In this document: piece by piece, positions 12,307 through 22,413 of the stretch
Layout of the letters: each line of letters begins with the position of its first letter
Numbering within the stretch: the first letter of the stretch is position 1
Assembly: GCF_001641265.1 (NCBI RefSeq)
Contig: NW_020167529.1
Coordinates: 893,001-957,000, forward strand
Reading direction: 5' to 3'
DNA from: Pseudogymnoascus destructans
Lineage: Eukaryota; Ascomycota; Leotiomycetes; Thelebolales; Thelebolaceae
Length of the DNA: 64,000 nucleotides
Notes under the pieces: generated by a model
Told to the model about the DNA's origin: nothing
The model's database searches: none
Seen by the model: only the letters and a program-made list of their open reading frames with translations
Position numbers and translations under genes: made by a program

Positions 12307-12354
12307 TACGAAACATCCTCCTCCTTTACTAGAGAAGGAGGAGGATGTTTCGTA
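12307..12354. repeat. Perfect 20-bp inverted repeat with 8-nt loop
   Basis: Arms 12307-12326 and 12335-12354 are exact reverse complements (left arm TACGAAACATCCTCCTCCTT), with the 8-nt loop TTACTAGA between. A transcript would form a stable stem-loop. No flanking duplication or ORF explains it. Confidence 0.85.
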
Positions 12355-12512
12355 ACACGAACACGAAATGGAGGGGGCGGCGGGCTAGAGGAAGATAGTC
12401 TGCAATAGTCGGCGCGCCTTTAGCCTGATGAAGCAGCTCCAGGCATCCCCTCCAGCGCCGCTTCTTCTTCTCCCATTCCTGGCAACGCTCGGGCGTATAA
12501 GCGGTTACACAG

Positions 12513-12551
12513 TCCCCTCCCTCCCTCTCCCTCCCTCCCTCTCCCTCCCTC
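12513..12551. repeat. CTCCCTCC pyrimidine microsatellite
   Basis: Low-complexity tract of CTCCCTCC units, all pyrimidine on the + strand. A similar tract lies at about 14800-14842. Confidence 0.85.
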
Positions 12552-12852
12552 ACTCTCACACTTCTCCCACAGCGACCTCTCTTCCTATGCTAACGCCCCA
12601 CCTTTGTCGCCCCCTACCGACCTGAGCGGCGAAGGCTCCGGCCTGCTGAAGGTAAAGAAGCAATAGAAGCGGTGGAGCGAGGCCGTGCACCACGTGGAAG
12701 CTGGGAGCGCAGTGGGATTTGTCGCGGAGCGCTGGTTCGTGGGGCTTTTGGGGCTTGGACCTTGAATGGTGGTGGGAAAGGGGGTCGGTGCATCATGTGA
12801 TTACGTGGAGGGGCGGGCCGGGGGGGCCAAGGCGAAGGGGGGGAGGTGATGG

Positions 12853-12945
12853 TCTGGCCGTGAGCTCGAAATGGATGGGTGGCCGCGGGGAAAGGGGTGC
12901 GGGTTTTCCCCGCGGCCACCCATCCATTTCGAGCTCACGGCCAGA
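12853..12945. repeat. Perfect 41-bp inverted repeat (near-palindrome) with 11-nt spacer
   Basis: Arms 12853-12893 and 12905-12945 are exact reverse complements over 41 bp (left arm begins TCTGGCCGTGAGCTCGAAAT) and flank the spacer 12894-12904. Homology stops sharply at both outer ends. It could be a fold-back element, a template-switch scar or an assembly artefact. No coding explanation is seen. Confidence 0.9.
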
Positions 12946-15900
12946 TAGTTGAAACGAGCGAGAGATATGGGTGTTAATGAAAGCCGTTGGGATGTTTGGA
13001 AACGAGGGGATTGGCGGATAATAATGGCAGGTAATATCTCACTCACGATTGCTCGTTGTCGTTCGTTCAGTGGGTATTACGTACGTATAGGTGAGACTGA
13101 GACATCTCTCGTAGGTTAGAGAGATGGCGGGTAGATCCGTGGGTTAACCATGGATGCACCGATATATGTGAGAGATGCCTTATTATTATAGTATAGCATC
13201 TTGCAGCCAGCACCTTGACCCCGGCGGGAAAATACATCCGACGGCTTGCCGCCCCACAACCGGGCGTCGAAGAAAATAAATTCTACGAAACCCAACAGAC
13301 GACGTACGGGCGTGCGTCCTGCATGCATTGTTAACTTCCTATGCGTTGATTGAGTGCTCAAAATTCGGGGGTAGTAGGGAATTGCGCGACGTCAAGTAAC
13401 CTTCCCCCTTTCTCATCAACACTGGTATATTGCGAAGGCCGCTGTCAGCAACGAGTTCACTCCCCAAAAACAACAAAAGGCTAGCAATAAGCTAGAGTTT
13501 AGTGCTGGCGAAACGAGCTATACTGGCTTCTGCCGCGGAGGAAGTTCTTACGGGTCGGTGCGGTGGCAAAATATTTCGAATCCGACCCCAAAAGCGTGCC
13601 TACTCGAGTCCATAGTGTTGCTGATATTCGACGGAAGCAGAAGGTATATTCCCAGGGTCGAGATCCTGCGATTTATCCATGTGGGACGACGATCCCCCCA
13701 TTTAAGCCCCATACCCACGCGTGTCGAGCAACGGTGTGGCATTTAGAGACATCGAGCTAACGTGGATTTGGAAAAGGCAGGAGGGAGAGAACAGAACGCG
13801 CCGGTAGTCTCCTGTCCTAGCTCCAGTAGGCCAAAAATGGGGAGGTGATGATCTGCTTCCTGCAGGTGGTATTTCGCAACTAGGTGCTTGTTGCGCCTTT
13901 AGTTGCGAAATCCGCATCTACTTGCTGTTTGCCATTTGGGGTTACCGCACTTGTGGGTTGATGTTATTGTTTTCCTGCTGTGTTTGTGCAGAGTAGTCGG
14001 GCTTCTGAGCGCAAGCAAACATGTTGGATTGGCTACGGGGTTTGCTCCATGCCAGTGCGCAAGCCATCTACGAGTAGCTTACCACAATACCGAGGACGGA
14101 ATCGAGAAGAGCAAGCCAACTACTCACATCCTACCACCGCAACCGAGATGAGAAGTCAAAGAGTGAGGCCATTCTCACCGCCGTCAGTCTCGGCCCTCAT
14201 CCTTCACTCCTCGGCCAGCAAGCCCTAAACTCAGCCCCCCAACACGCAAGGCGCTGCTCTAGCCCTACGCGTTTCAGCGCCGCCTCCTGCATGGCGTCGT
14301 CGGCAGTGGGGCGTCTGTGCGCCACGGCGGGCCTACCGTGATTAGGAGCGTCCTCCTGCGCGGTGAGAGGGCAGGTCAGGGGGAAGTGAGGGTGTTGGGG
14401 CGAGGAGGAGCGGTATGCATGCGATCGAGCGATGCAGGGCCAGCAGCGAGGAGGGAGCGCTGCGGCTGGTCTTAAATCTCGTTTGCGCTGCACGTCTTCG
14501 CTGCACGTCTCGCTCTCGCCCGCTTTTCGGGGCTCGCTACATACATGCATGCAATTCGGATCTCGGAATACCATGTACAGACTTGGTGCTGGGGGATCAC
14601 TGAGCCCTACATCCAACATCTCCAACATCTTGCTACTCTTCGGGATGCGACGGTAGCATCCCGCTGGGCGATGCTAGCAGGCTAGTGATGATGCGTAATT
14701 TCTCCACCAACCCCAATCCGTCTGTTGGAGGGATGCGATAGGACGTTGCCCCAAGAGCGCATTATGATACGGCTTCCTCCCCCTCCTTGTCCTCTACTTT
14801 CGCTCCCTCCCCTCTCCCTCCCTCCCTCTCCGGCCTTCCGCCCTTCTGCCCTTTTTGCCTAAGATACATAGTCCCGACGATCTGAGGTGAGACAATACGG
14901 AGTACGAAGAAATATACGGATCATCGTATAGGTACTATACAAAGCGCCTTTACCGGTCGATCACGGAACTGCGCACAGATGAGCATTCTCTTTGCCCGTC
15001 GCCCTCGTCATTCGGCTTGTCTCCCGCGCGCCTAGCTGCTGGTGAGCGTCGTGTAGCCGAGAACGGGCCCGCGTTTCGGTGAGATTGCAAGTGCGGTCTA
15101 CGAGTCTTTTGCAGAGGGAAGTTGCCATGAAAAGGGTGTGCGCGAATATGGGGGGTGGGTGGTGGACGGACGGACGAGGGTTGCGCCGGTCGAGCGATTG
15201 CAAATCGCCATCTCATCGTATCGGCGAGAACTGATTCATCCAGCACAATCATTATGCGAATCTTCTAATGATGCAAGACCGTCTCGTCTCGTCCCCAGTC
15301 TCCTTTGGCTTCGGCGGTGCTGGATGGACGAAAACGTGGTAGTGGGGGGGTTGTAATCCGACCCCTGCTCGGCATGCCAGATTGGGCGCGCTGCAGCAAA
15401 CTGGGGGTGCTAGGGATAACTAGCTGGGGGTCAAGTTAGGCGGCTTGGCAATGGGCGAGACATTTTGCTGCACCAGATTCGGCATCAGGAAAGCCGCCTA
15501 TCTCTGGAGTTGAGGGGATTTTTGAGAGCTCGGGCGTGGTCCATGGCCTCCGTTGTCTCGTGGGCAATGGCAAGTCTGCAGAGAGCTTTGGCCGTGTCAT
15601 CTCGGTCAATTCTTGCAACTCCCGAAACCGGAGGAGTGGGCGGACGGGGACTAATTCTTGGCCATCCCCATGCGCACCTCAGGGATTAGGCCCCGGCCCC
15701 TGGATGTCGGAAATTTAAATCGGGGCTTGTGTGGCCGCATGTTAGGACAGACATGTGAACCCGTTGAAACTTTTCGTGGTCATCTCGAGCTGGGAGAATG
15801 TGAAGAAGGTATTGACGGGCCGGCCCAACCCCAATCGGCGATGGTAGCTGACCAATGCAGGCCGCGACAGAAGGGAAAACGTGGGCAGATAAGACATCGG

Positions 15901-17219
15901 CTGGTGCGGGGATGTGAGTGGAGAGAAGGGAGCCATACACCAAGGCGGAAGGAAGCCAGGCGTTTCATCACGAGGTCGAGGGGACCACGACCAGAGATCT
16001 GTGGTGGTGGATGTACTGCGCTGTACAGGACAGTACTGCACATACAGACCCGAGGCAACGCCAGGGTCGACGATAGTAATGAGAGCGGGGAGGTGAGACC
16101 ATGGCATGGATACTACTCAATCTCCATCTTCGCCGTTGCGAGTCCCATCCGCCACCATCCGCCACGTGTTGCAATTGCACTTGCAGGCATATACAGACCA
16201 GCACCTCGGTAGCCGGACCCACGGACATTATTGAGTCTCCGGCGTAGCAGCGAGAGGTGGAGGTGGAGGCGAAAAGTCTGGCCGAGACGGTGGAGTTTTG
16301 AGGGCGAGAGAGAGGATGAGCTCAGCTTCTCTCCCTGGCTCATTCATCTCATATCTCACCTCATCTCATCGCTACTCGATCGCCCATTCTTCTTCTTCTT
16401 CTGCCGGCCACAATTGTTTTGGTCATGCCTGTTCCCTGCATCTGCATCCTTCACCGTTAGAAGTAAGAAGGATCTCTGTTGTGGAATCGCGCGGCCGGTA
16501 ACTCGCACTGGCGGCACACGGCGGGGCGGCGCAGATTATGGATCTGGGTTTCGCTATGATGCAACGTCCCGTGTCCACATTGAAAAGGAGGATATCTGGA
16601 GATGATGCATGCGACATGTGTGCTGTTACTGTAAGAGAGTCGATAGTATAGTCATCTTGTGTGCAGGGGGACTATATTTATACATATATATATATATATT
16701 ACCAGAAGGTGGCGCGCAGACAGGGCGGGTGTTGGCAACGGCTTTGTAGGTGTTACCTGTGCAAGGTATGATATATGCAGGGTTTAATGAGGAGTTGAGG
16801 ATGGAACGAGGGAGATCATATCATGCTATGCAATCTGGCGCTGAAACCCTCTATTGTACTTCTACTGTGTGTACTCGTAGATACTGATGGTTACCAAGTG
16901 AGTACGGTATTGTACAATGCAGCAGGCCTGTAATACCGTTATACAGGGGTTTCTTTATGTATGCACATGCAGCACAGAGAAGGCAAGAGTTGCGGCCCCT
17001 CCCATCCCATTCCCATCCCATTCCCATCCTGCTATAGTTTAGTTTCTTCTGTGCCACTGAGAAAATGCTTCCAAAATGACACATGTACATAAATATACAT
17101 TGAAAATATACGGAATCGCAACTCACCATCCTGGCGCATACTTCATCCATATCCTTGATATCCTTCATACATACTACTTACTACATAGTACGTCTTCCCA
17201 CCATCGACTCACCACATAC
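12946..17219. other. 4.3-kb stretch without a supported gene
   Basis: No open frame here has recognisable protein character, and splicing adjacent frames gives nothing coherent. It contains a 12-bp inverted repeat (13871-13882 / 13900-13911), pyrimidine tracts, a short AT dinucleotide tract (about 16680-16700) and CCCATTCCCATC units near 17010. It could hold non-coding transcripts or distal regulatory DNA; neither can be shown from sequence. Confidence 0.5.
13871..13911. repeat. 12-bp inverted repeat
   Basis: ATTTCGCAACTA at 13871-13882 and its exact complement at 13900-13911, with a 17-nt loop. Confidence 0.75.
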
Positions 17220-17221
17220 CA

Positions 17222-17660
17222 CCCATCATCTACTTGACTCTACTCGACTCTACTCGACTCTGCTCTACTCGACTCTACTCGACTCTACTCGACTCTACTC
17301 TACTCGACTCTACTCTACTCGACTCTACCCTACTCTAGCCCTCTAGCCCTCTAACCTACTCTACCCACTCTACTCGACTCTGCCCTACTCTAGCCCCCTA
17401 CCCTACTCTACCCTACTCGACTCTACTCTACTCGACTCTACTCGACTCTACCCTACCCTACTCTACCCTACTCTAGCCCTCTAGCCCTCTACCCTACTCT
17501 ACCCACTCTACTCGACTCTACCCTACTCTAGCCCCCTACCTACTCGACTCGACTCTACCCTACCCTCCCTACTCGACTCTACTCTACTCGACTCTACCCT
17601 ACTCTAGCCCCCTACCCTACTCTACCCTACTCTAGCCCCCCTACTCTACCCTCTCATTCT
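17222..17660. repeat. CTACTCGACT / CTCTACCCTA degenerate satellite
   Basis: About 440 bp made almost entirely of 5-bp units (CTACT, CGACT, CTACC, CTAGC) in varying order. It superficially resembles fungal telomere repeats (CCCTAA) in places but has no regular 6-bp period, so I call it a pentameric microsatellite and not an interstitial telomere. Confidence 0.85.
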
Positions 17661-19122
17661 CATACTGCTCGGTAAACCCTTCCCTGTCTGAATTTCCTGT
17701 CCATCCTGTCCATCCTTCCCTCCCTTCTCCCTTCTCCCGTCAAAAAATTACAGGTTCCAAAATATGCTTCTTTCTTCCCTACTCTGGTACACTAATGTCC
17801 ATGCTACTGTCCATGCTACTGTCCATGCTACTGTCCATGCTACTGTCCATGCTGCTGTCCATACTACTGTCCATGCTACTCTTTGCTTAGTACTAGCCAC
17901 ACGGCCCTTTCCTCGTCACTACAATTACCCTATTACCTAGATTGCTATGGCCCATGATGCCATCTAATCCTGTTAACTGCATCTCATCCGGGTTTTTTTA
18001 CTCCCCCTGCTGCTTTCCCTCGTCACCCTCCATCTCTCTCATACACCATACTTCCGCTCACACCACACACCATACGCCGTCCCGCTCGCTTTCCGCTCCC
18101 CAAGTCAAGTAGGGTATATATTTATTCTACTATTACATTTCTCACCCCATTCTATTCCTCATTTTCCCTTGTCCTCCTGCAGCGCAGCTTGCACCCGTCA
18201 CGTTTACCCACTGCAGCCACATGCAAATCCGCATCTCGGGCCGTGTACTGTGATACAAGAAAAAGCGGCTTGATATTTCATTTCACATCCCACACAGGTC
18301 ACCCTCATACCTCGGCCACGCTGTTTTATTTTTGTTTTATTTTATGGCCTGCAACACTGTTTCAAAAAAAATCATTACCCTCCCCAGACCAAGCATCCGA
18401 GGGCGCATATCCGGACTTAAAGCCGCAATTCTTTCTTCGCTGATACTTTATAACCCCCGCCTGGCCTAGCCATTGGGACTTAGCCTGTGATATATTGCTA
18501 CAGTTTTTTTATTACAACCACACCGTCGTTCCCCACGCCCAGGAAAGGAAACTGTCGGACGAGAAATTGTTGATAAAAGCCCTCGTGCTCGCTCGATCTT
18601 TGTTGCCATTATAATTATATTGTGACGGCCGGCCCCAGTCGCTCATTGCCCGAGACCACAAGACCAAGCAAACGCTGTGTGGATCAACGTTGTTTGATTT
18701 GGCTTTGTTTGACTGGAATCTTCGCACCATACCCCAACCTCTTTATTTAATTACCGGCGCGTTTCTCTCTCAAGTCAACTTTGTCCGGTCTTTTTTCCAA
18801 CTTAGCCGCCGTTTCGGATATTCTGTCGCTCACGCCTAGACGCTGCTCTTCCTTCTTCATCAGTCCTCCTCAGACCCACGCTTGCTACCACCCACAAAGC
18901 ATTCAACTTCCACCTTCGCTCCACGCTCCTTAAATAACACCTCGATCTCATCACCAGTCTCTTGTAAAGATTGCATCACATCATACACTTCGCTCTCATC
19001 CATCAAGGTATTTTTCAATTCCAATCCTATCTTATAACCTTTTGAGGTTATCAACTCTCACTCTCACTTCCACACCAAGACAAACTCAACACTAACACCA
19101 ACCACAGACAACAATCGCTGCA
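17661..19122. other. Upstream region of the small cysteine-rich gene; 12-bp tandem repeat
   Basis: Contains seven copies of TGTCCATGCTAC (12 bp) at 17796-17879. From about 18775 the + strand becomes pyrimidine- then A/C-rich (AACTCAACACTAACACCAAC just before the ATG), a style typical of 5' leaders of well-expressed fungal genes. A 64-aa open frame on the opposite strand (18860-19054) is probably a by-product of that composition. Confidence 0.5.
17796..17879. repeat. 12-bp tandem repeat, seven units
   Basis: TGTCCATGCTAC repeated head to tail with two substitutions (GCTGC, ATACT variants). Confidence 0.85.
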
Positions 19123-19287
19123 ATGGCTGTACCAACACGTTGCGTCCACTCCTTCAAGATCATCAAGTCTGAGAGTTCCTTGATACAGTGGATGTGCAAC
19201 ATGTGCCACTCCGGGCCTCACTGGTTCATCTTCGAATGCAAGTACTGCAAGTTCAAGACCTGCCGCGCCTGCACCAACCTCTGCTGA
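19123..19287 (+). CDS. 54-aa cysteine-rich (probable zinc-binding) protein
   Basis: A single-exon frame from ATG 19123 to TGA 19287, preceded by a good start context (CTGCAATGG) and an A/C-rich leader. The protein opens MAVPTRCVHSF and contains CNMCHSGPHW, then FECKYCKFKTCRACTNLC at the C-terminus. The spacing CxxC ... CxxCxxxxCxxC with a His after the first pair fits a small zinc-binding fold. I recall similar very short proteins with a CHSGPHW core in many filamentous fungi, but their function is unknown to me. It is the only credible gene in 10 kb and is below usual ORF length cut-offs, so it is easily missed. Confidence 0.72.
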   Translation: MAVPTRCVHSFKIIKSESSLIQWMCNMCHSGPHWFIFECKYCKFKTCRACTNLC

Positions 19288-19929
19288 ATGAGCGAGCGTA
19301 CGTCTCACCTCTCCCTCCCCAACCATGTATCATGTCCACACCCACTGACCAGCTTTCTAGAACACCGCCCAGATCGTCTGTGCGAAATGTCCTCGCGCCT
19401 CTGTTTCAGCACCACGACGCCACGAATCTACTTGTTTCGCTCAATTGTCAGCACTAGACAGTTCATCCCCCATCCTCCTCCAGCGCTTCTTTGGGGTTCC
19501 GCAAAAAAAGTTTTGGGCTTTGGCTTTTCCTTTCATGTTTCGGGGTAAGGGCATTGTGTTCGGATTTTCTGGGGGCGTGAGGTTTCTTTGTTTTCCGGTT
19601 TCTGGGAAGGGCGTCAATGGCATAGACAGGAGGGGGGGATAACGGATGGGATGGGATGGGATGGAAATATGGGGGTTTGGGATTTCTTTGTCGTGTTTAT
19701 CTTTTTTGTGTGGGCCTAGGATGGGTACACACAGTTTCCTTGCAAGAATTAGACGTCCCACGGCGCTTTTAGATTTCTGTCTTGTCACCTCAGTCAAGCC
19801 ACAAAATTCACATGATCAAAGGTCAACATCAATCCAGGGTCTCCATCGTCTTGCTTTACTTTCTCTGCTGCTGCTCAGCCCTGCCTGCCACCCTTCCTTC
19901 CCGCCGCGCCCCATCCCGTCCACGCCCAC
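19288..19929. other. 3' flank of the small cysteine-rich gene
   Basis: No gene is seen. Contains short GGGAT repeats (19640-19662). Confidence 0.45.
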
Positions 19930-20058
19930 TGTAACGGGTGCCGCCGTTACAGTACATGTGGTATATAAAGCATGTTACGCGTATTCCGGGCGAGCCGGAA
20001 TACTGTAGTCTTTTTGGCTCAGTGGGATGTAGCGCGAGCGTAACCGTACATCATTACA
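19930..20058. mobile_element. 129-bp solo-LTR-like element with CCCAC target-site duplication
   Basis: Starts TGTAACGGG and ends TCATTACA, giving the TG...CA ends and TGTAA/TTACA terminal inverted repeat of an LTR. It is flanked by CCCAC on both sides (19925-19929 and 20059-20063), a 5-bp duplication typical of retroviral-type integrases. Inside are a TATA-like TATATAAA and two stem-loops, 19928-19937 / 19944-19953 and 19981-19989 / 19995-20003. No coding sequence. Most likely a solo LTR of a small-LTR (for example Copia-type) element. Confidence 0.78.
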
Positions 20059-20063
20059 CCCAC

Positions 20064-22413
20064 CTTCCTAACACGTCGTTGAGTAAATAAAAGGCTATAC
20101 GCGCGCACGGGCGTGGATTCATATTTTTAGTGTTGCGGTATTAGCTCACAGTGGTGACCTACGCAGTCAAGTCTCCCATCAGCACTCACAGGTCGAACTC
20201 CGGCCATTGCGTGTTTTTCTGTCCGCTTAAACATTATTATGCCCACTGTTCAGCTAGAGAGAGCCGCTTCCTGTTCTGTTCTGTTTGTGGGTGACCAGAA
20301 ACCCTCATGATCCGCGGGTCATTTATGTTCGGGGGGGTTCGGGGGTGAGTGTTGAGTAAAATAAATGGCTATACGCGCGCACGGGTGTGGATTTACATTT
20401 TTAGTGTTGCGGTATAGTTGAGACTTGCGGACCTCGCAACGTCCCCAGTTCCGAACCCCCCACCCACTCCAAACCAACGGCTTTTTTCCTTGATTTTCGC
20501 TACCGCAAGGACAGAAAAAACAAAACAAAACGAAGAAAATCGAATTATTTCCCTGTCCTGCGTCGACCGCAACCAGGCCGGGCAGTACCCGTGACGTCAT
20601 CCGGCGTCGGTCGCTTCCCAGGCTGATGCAGTGCAACGACGCATCTGCGACGCGAGGTCGTACGGGACAGGTAGAGATGATGCGGGTGCGGGTGGGATGG
20701 GGTATTTGTGAGCCTACAACCTTGGGGGATTGGGGGAGCTCATTGACGTATGATTGCCATGCATAGTCTTCTTTAACGGTGCGACTTGCGATCGCTGGTG
20801 GGCCTCGTGCGCTTGCTTGAAAGTGCGGTGTGGTTGTGCCGTTCTAGAACATGCATTGGAGGTAAAGTGGCCAACGGCGTTGGGAGTAGGTCGCACAACG
20901 TGACGGACTAGGACCCATCGTGATCGTGGGATGTGGTGTGTAATTGTGGCCGGTAGATCGATGTTGTGGACAAGGGGCGGGCGGCTGCTGTGCTGGTGGG
21001 GTGCACGAGCGAGCGCGTGGTGGGTAGGGGCGTGGGCGTGCTACGGTGGTGAAACTACCTTGTCCTTTGGAAGAGGTTGCTCGAAGCCTGGAGTACTTGT
21101 GTGAGAAGGCGAGTAGGGGAAGATCCAACGTCTATGACAGATTATGTTGTAGATCAATCTGGCAACTCTGGCGCCCGTTATCTCGTGATGTGATAGCGGC
21201 GGGCCCTCGATGCATCTTGCCGAGGTGAGCGATTCAGCTGGGCCATGACAGATTGGCAACCTGCCACAGGAGGAAGGTCGAAGGGCATTTGAAGAGCCGA
21301 TCCTGGATGCATCGTGCTGCAGGTCCAGACATGGGAGTCCTGTGAGACTCGTCCAGGGGGATTAAGCTCTTTTGTCCATAATCGGAAGACTGCGGCGATG
21401 TACGGCTTCACTCGGCCCGTTTGATATAGGACGTCGATCCTCATGCAATGAGCCGCGTTTTTGAGTTGCATTGGGGGACTCGAGAGTTATATATAGGATG
21501 AGAGTCAGTGGCTGGTTTCCACATACGAGGGTTTGCATCATGCCATGGACTGGGCCATATCGTCCTACAAATGGCTACCTCTTCCAACAGCATCTGAAGT
21601 TTCAGAGACGGTTCAGCCTGCAAGGGCCCGTGGCTTGATAGACGCTAGACTGATATGCCGTGCCAGTGACCTGGATTGAGATATGAAAGGTAGCCGGCGC
21701 CGGTGAGGGGATTGGGATGACCATGCATACAATCTCAAGAGCTGTGAGGCCAGCAGTATCCGGTCTATCTTTGGATATTTGCGAAAAGAATGTGTATTTT
21801 AGATATAGGAAATAGACAGATGCATACACACATAGATCGATGATCGATCGAGGAGCCAGACTAGTTCGGCGGTGGGTGGTCATGGATTATCATTCATGCT
21901 TGGCGGTAGCAGTGGCACTGATTTCCAGATCTCCCTCCTGGTTTTCCACGTTTGTGTGTAATGATGTGGGGGGCCGTGCAAACACGTTTCTGTATTCCAG
22001 ATACCTTCTGTGCGTGGGAGTTTGGAAACACGGGGGGGATATCAGTTTTGATGTTTGTGTGCATTGGAAGCTGCGTCTTCATCCCAATCAGGCGTGTCGA
22101 GTTTGAGCGTGGATATCGAGAGGGCCATGCACCTGATTTATCTTGCCTCTTTACTTGTAGATACTAATCTTGTCATTGAATACCATGCCTTTTACATTTA
22201 GATATCTTAGTATAATATACGGAGCATAATTTTGATATTAGAGATGTTCATCAAGCATTTTGCCAAGAGTCCGAGGAAGCTCGGCTTATCTTCTCACGAT
22301 AGATTGTCAGAATTGTCACAATCAGTTGTGAGCACGTGATGTGTAAATGGGAAGGCGTGGAGCTTGTCCTGATCTGGGTCGTATATCCCCGCCATTAGCT
22401 TATATAATCAGCA
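20064..22413. other. Gene-poor stretch with a dispersed direct repeat; upstream of the homeodomain gene
   Basis: No protein-like frame. A 64-66 bp segment at 20078-20141 is repeated at 20351-20416. The 3' part (22160-22413) is A/T-richer and should include the promoter of the regulator gene at 22414. Confidence 0.5.
20078..20416 (+). repeat. Pair of ~65-bp direct repeats
   Basis: 20078-20141 and 20351-20416 share GTTGAGTAAA, then GGCTATACGCGCGCACGGG and TTTTTAGTGTTGCGGTAT with few differences. The first copy starts 20 bp after the solo LTR. No TG...CA ends are evident. Origin is unknown: segmental duplication or remnant of a repeat family. Confidence 0.8.

Noticed and set aside
12853..12945. 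TIR transposon or MITE
   Set aside because: Arms are separated by only 11 nt, no target duplication is seen, and outer ends lack known terminal motifs.
13548..13760. Overlapping open frames on both strands near 13.6 kb
   Set aside because: All are short, mutually antisense and without protein-like sequence.
17222..17660. Interstitial telomere
   Set aside because: No regular 6-bp CCCTAA period; pentamers dominate.
18860..19054. 64-aa minus-strand open frame rich in Lys/Glu
   Set aside because: It is the complement of a pyrimidine-rich leader; the composition explains it, and the credible gene is on the + strand just downstream.
20180..20205. tRNA B-box-like GGTCGAACTCC
   Set aside because: No matching A box or cloverleaf could be built around it. 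I found no convincing tRNA or rRNA anywhere in the window.
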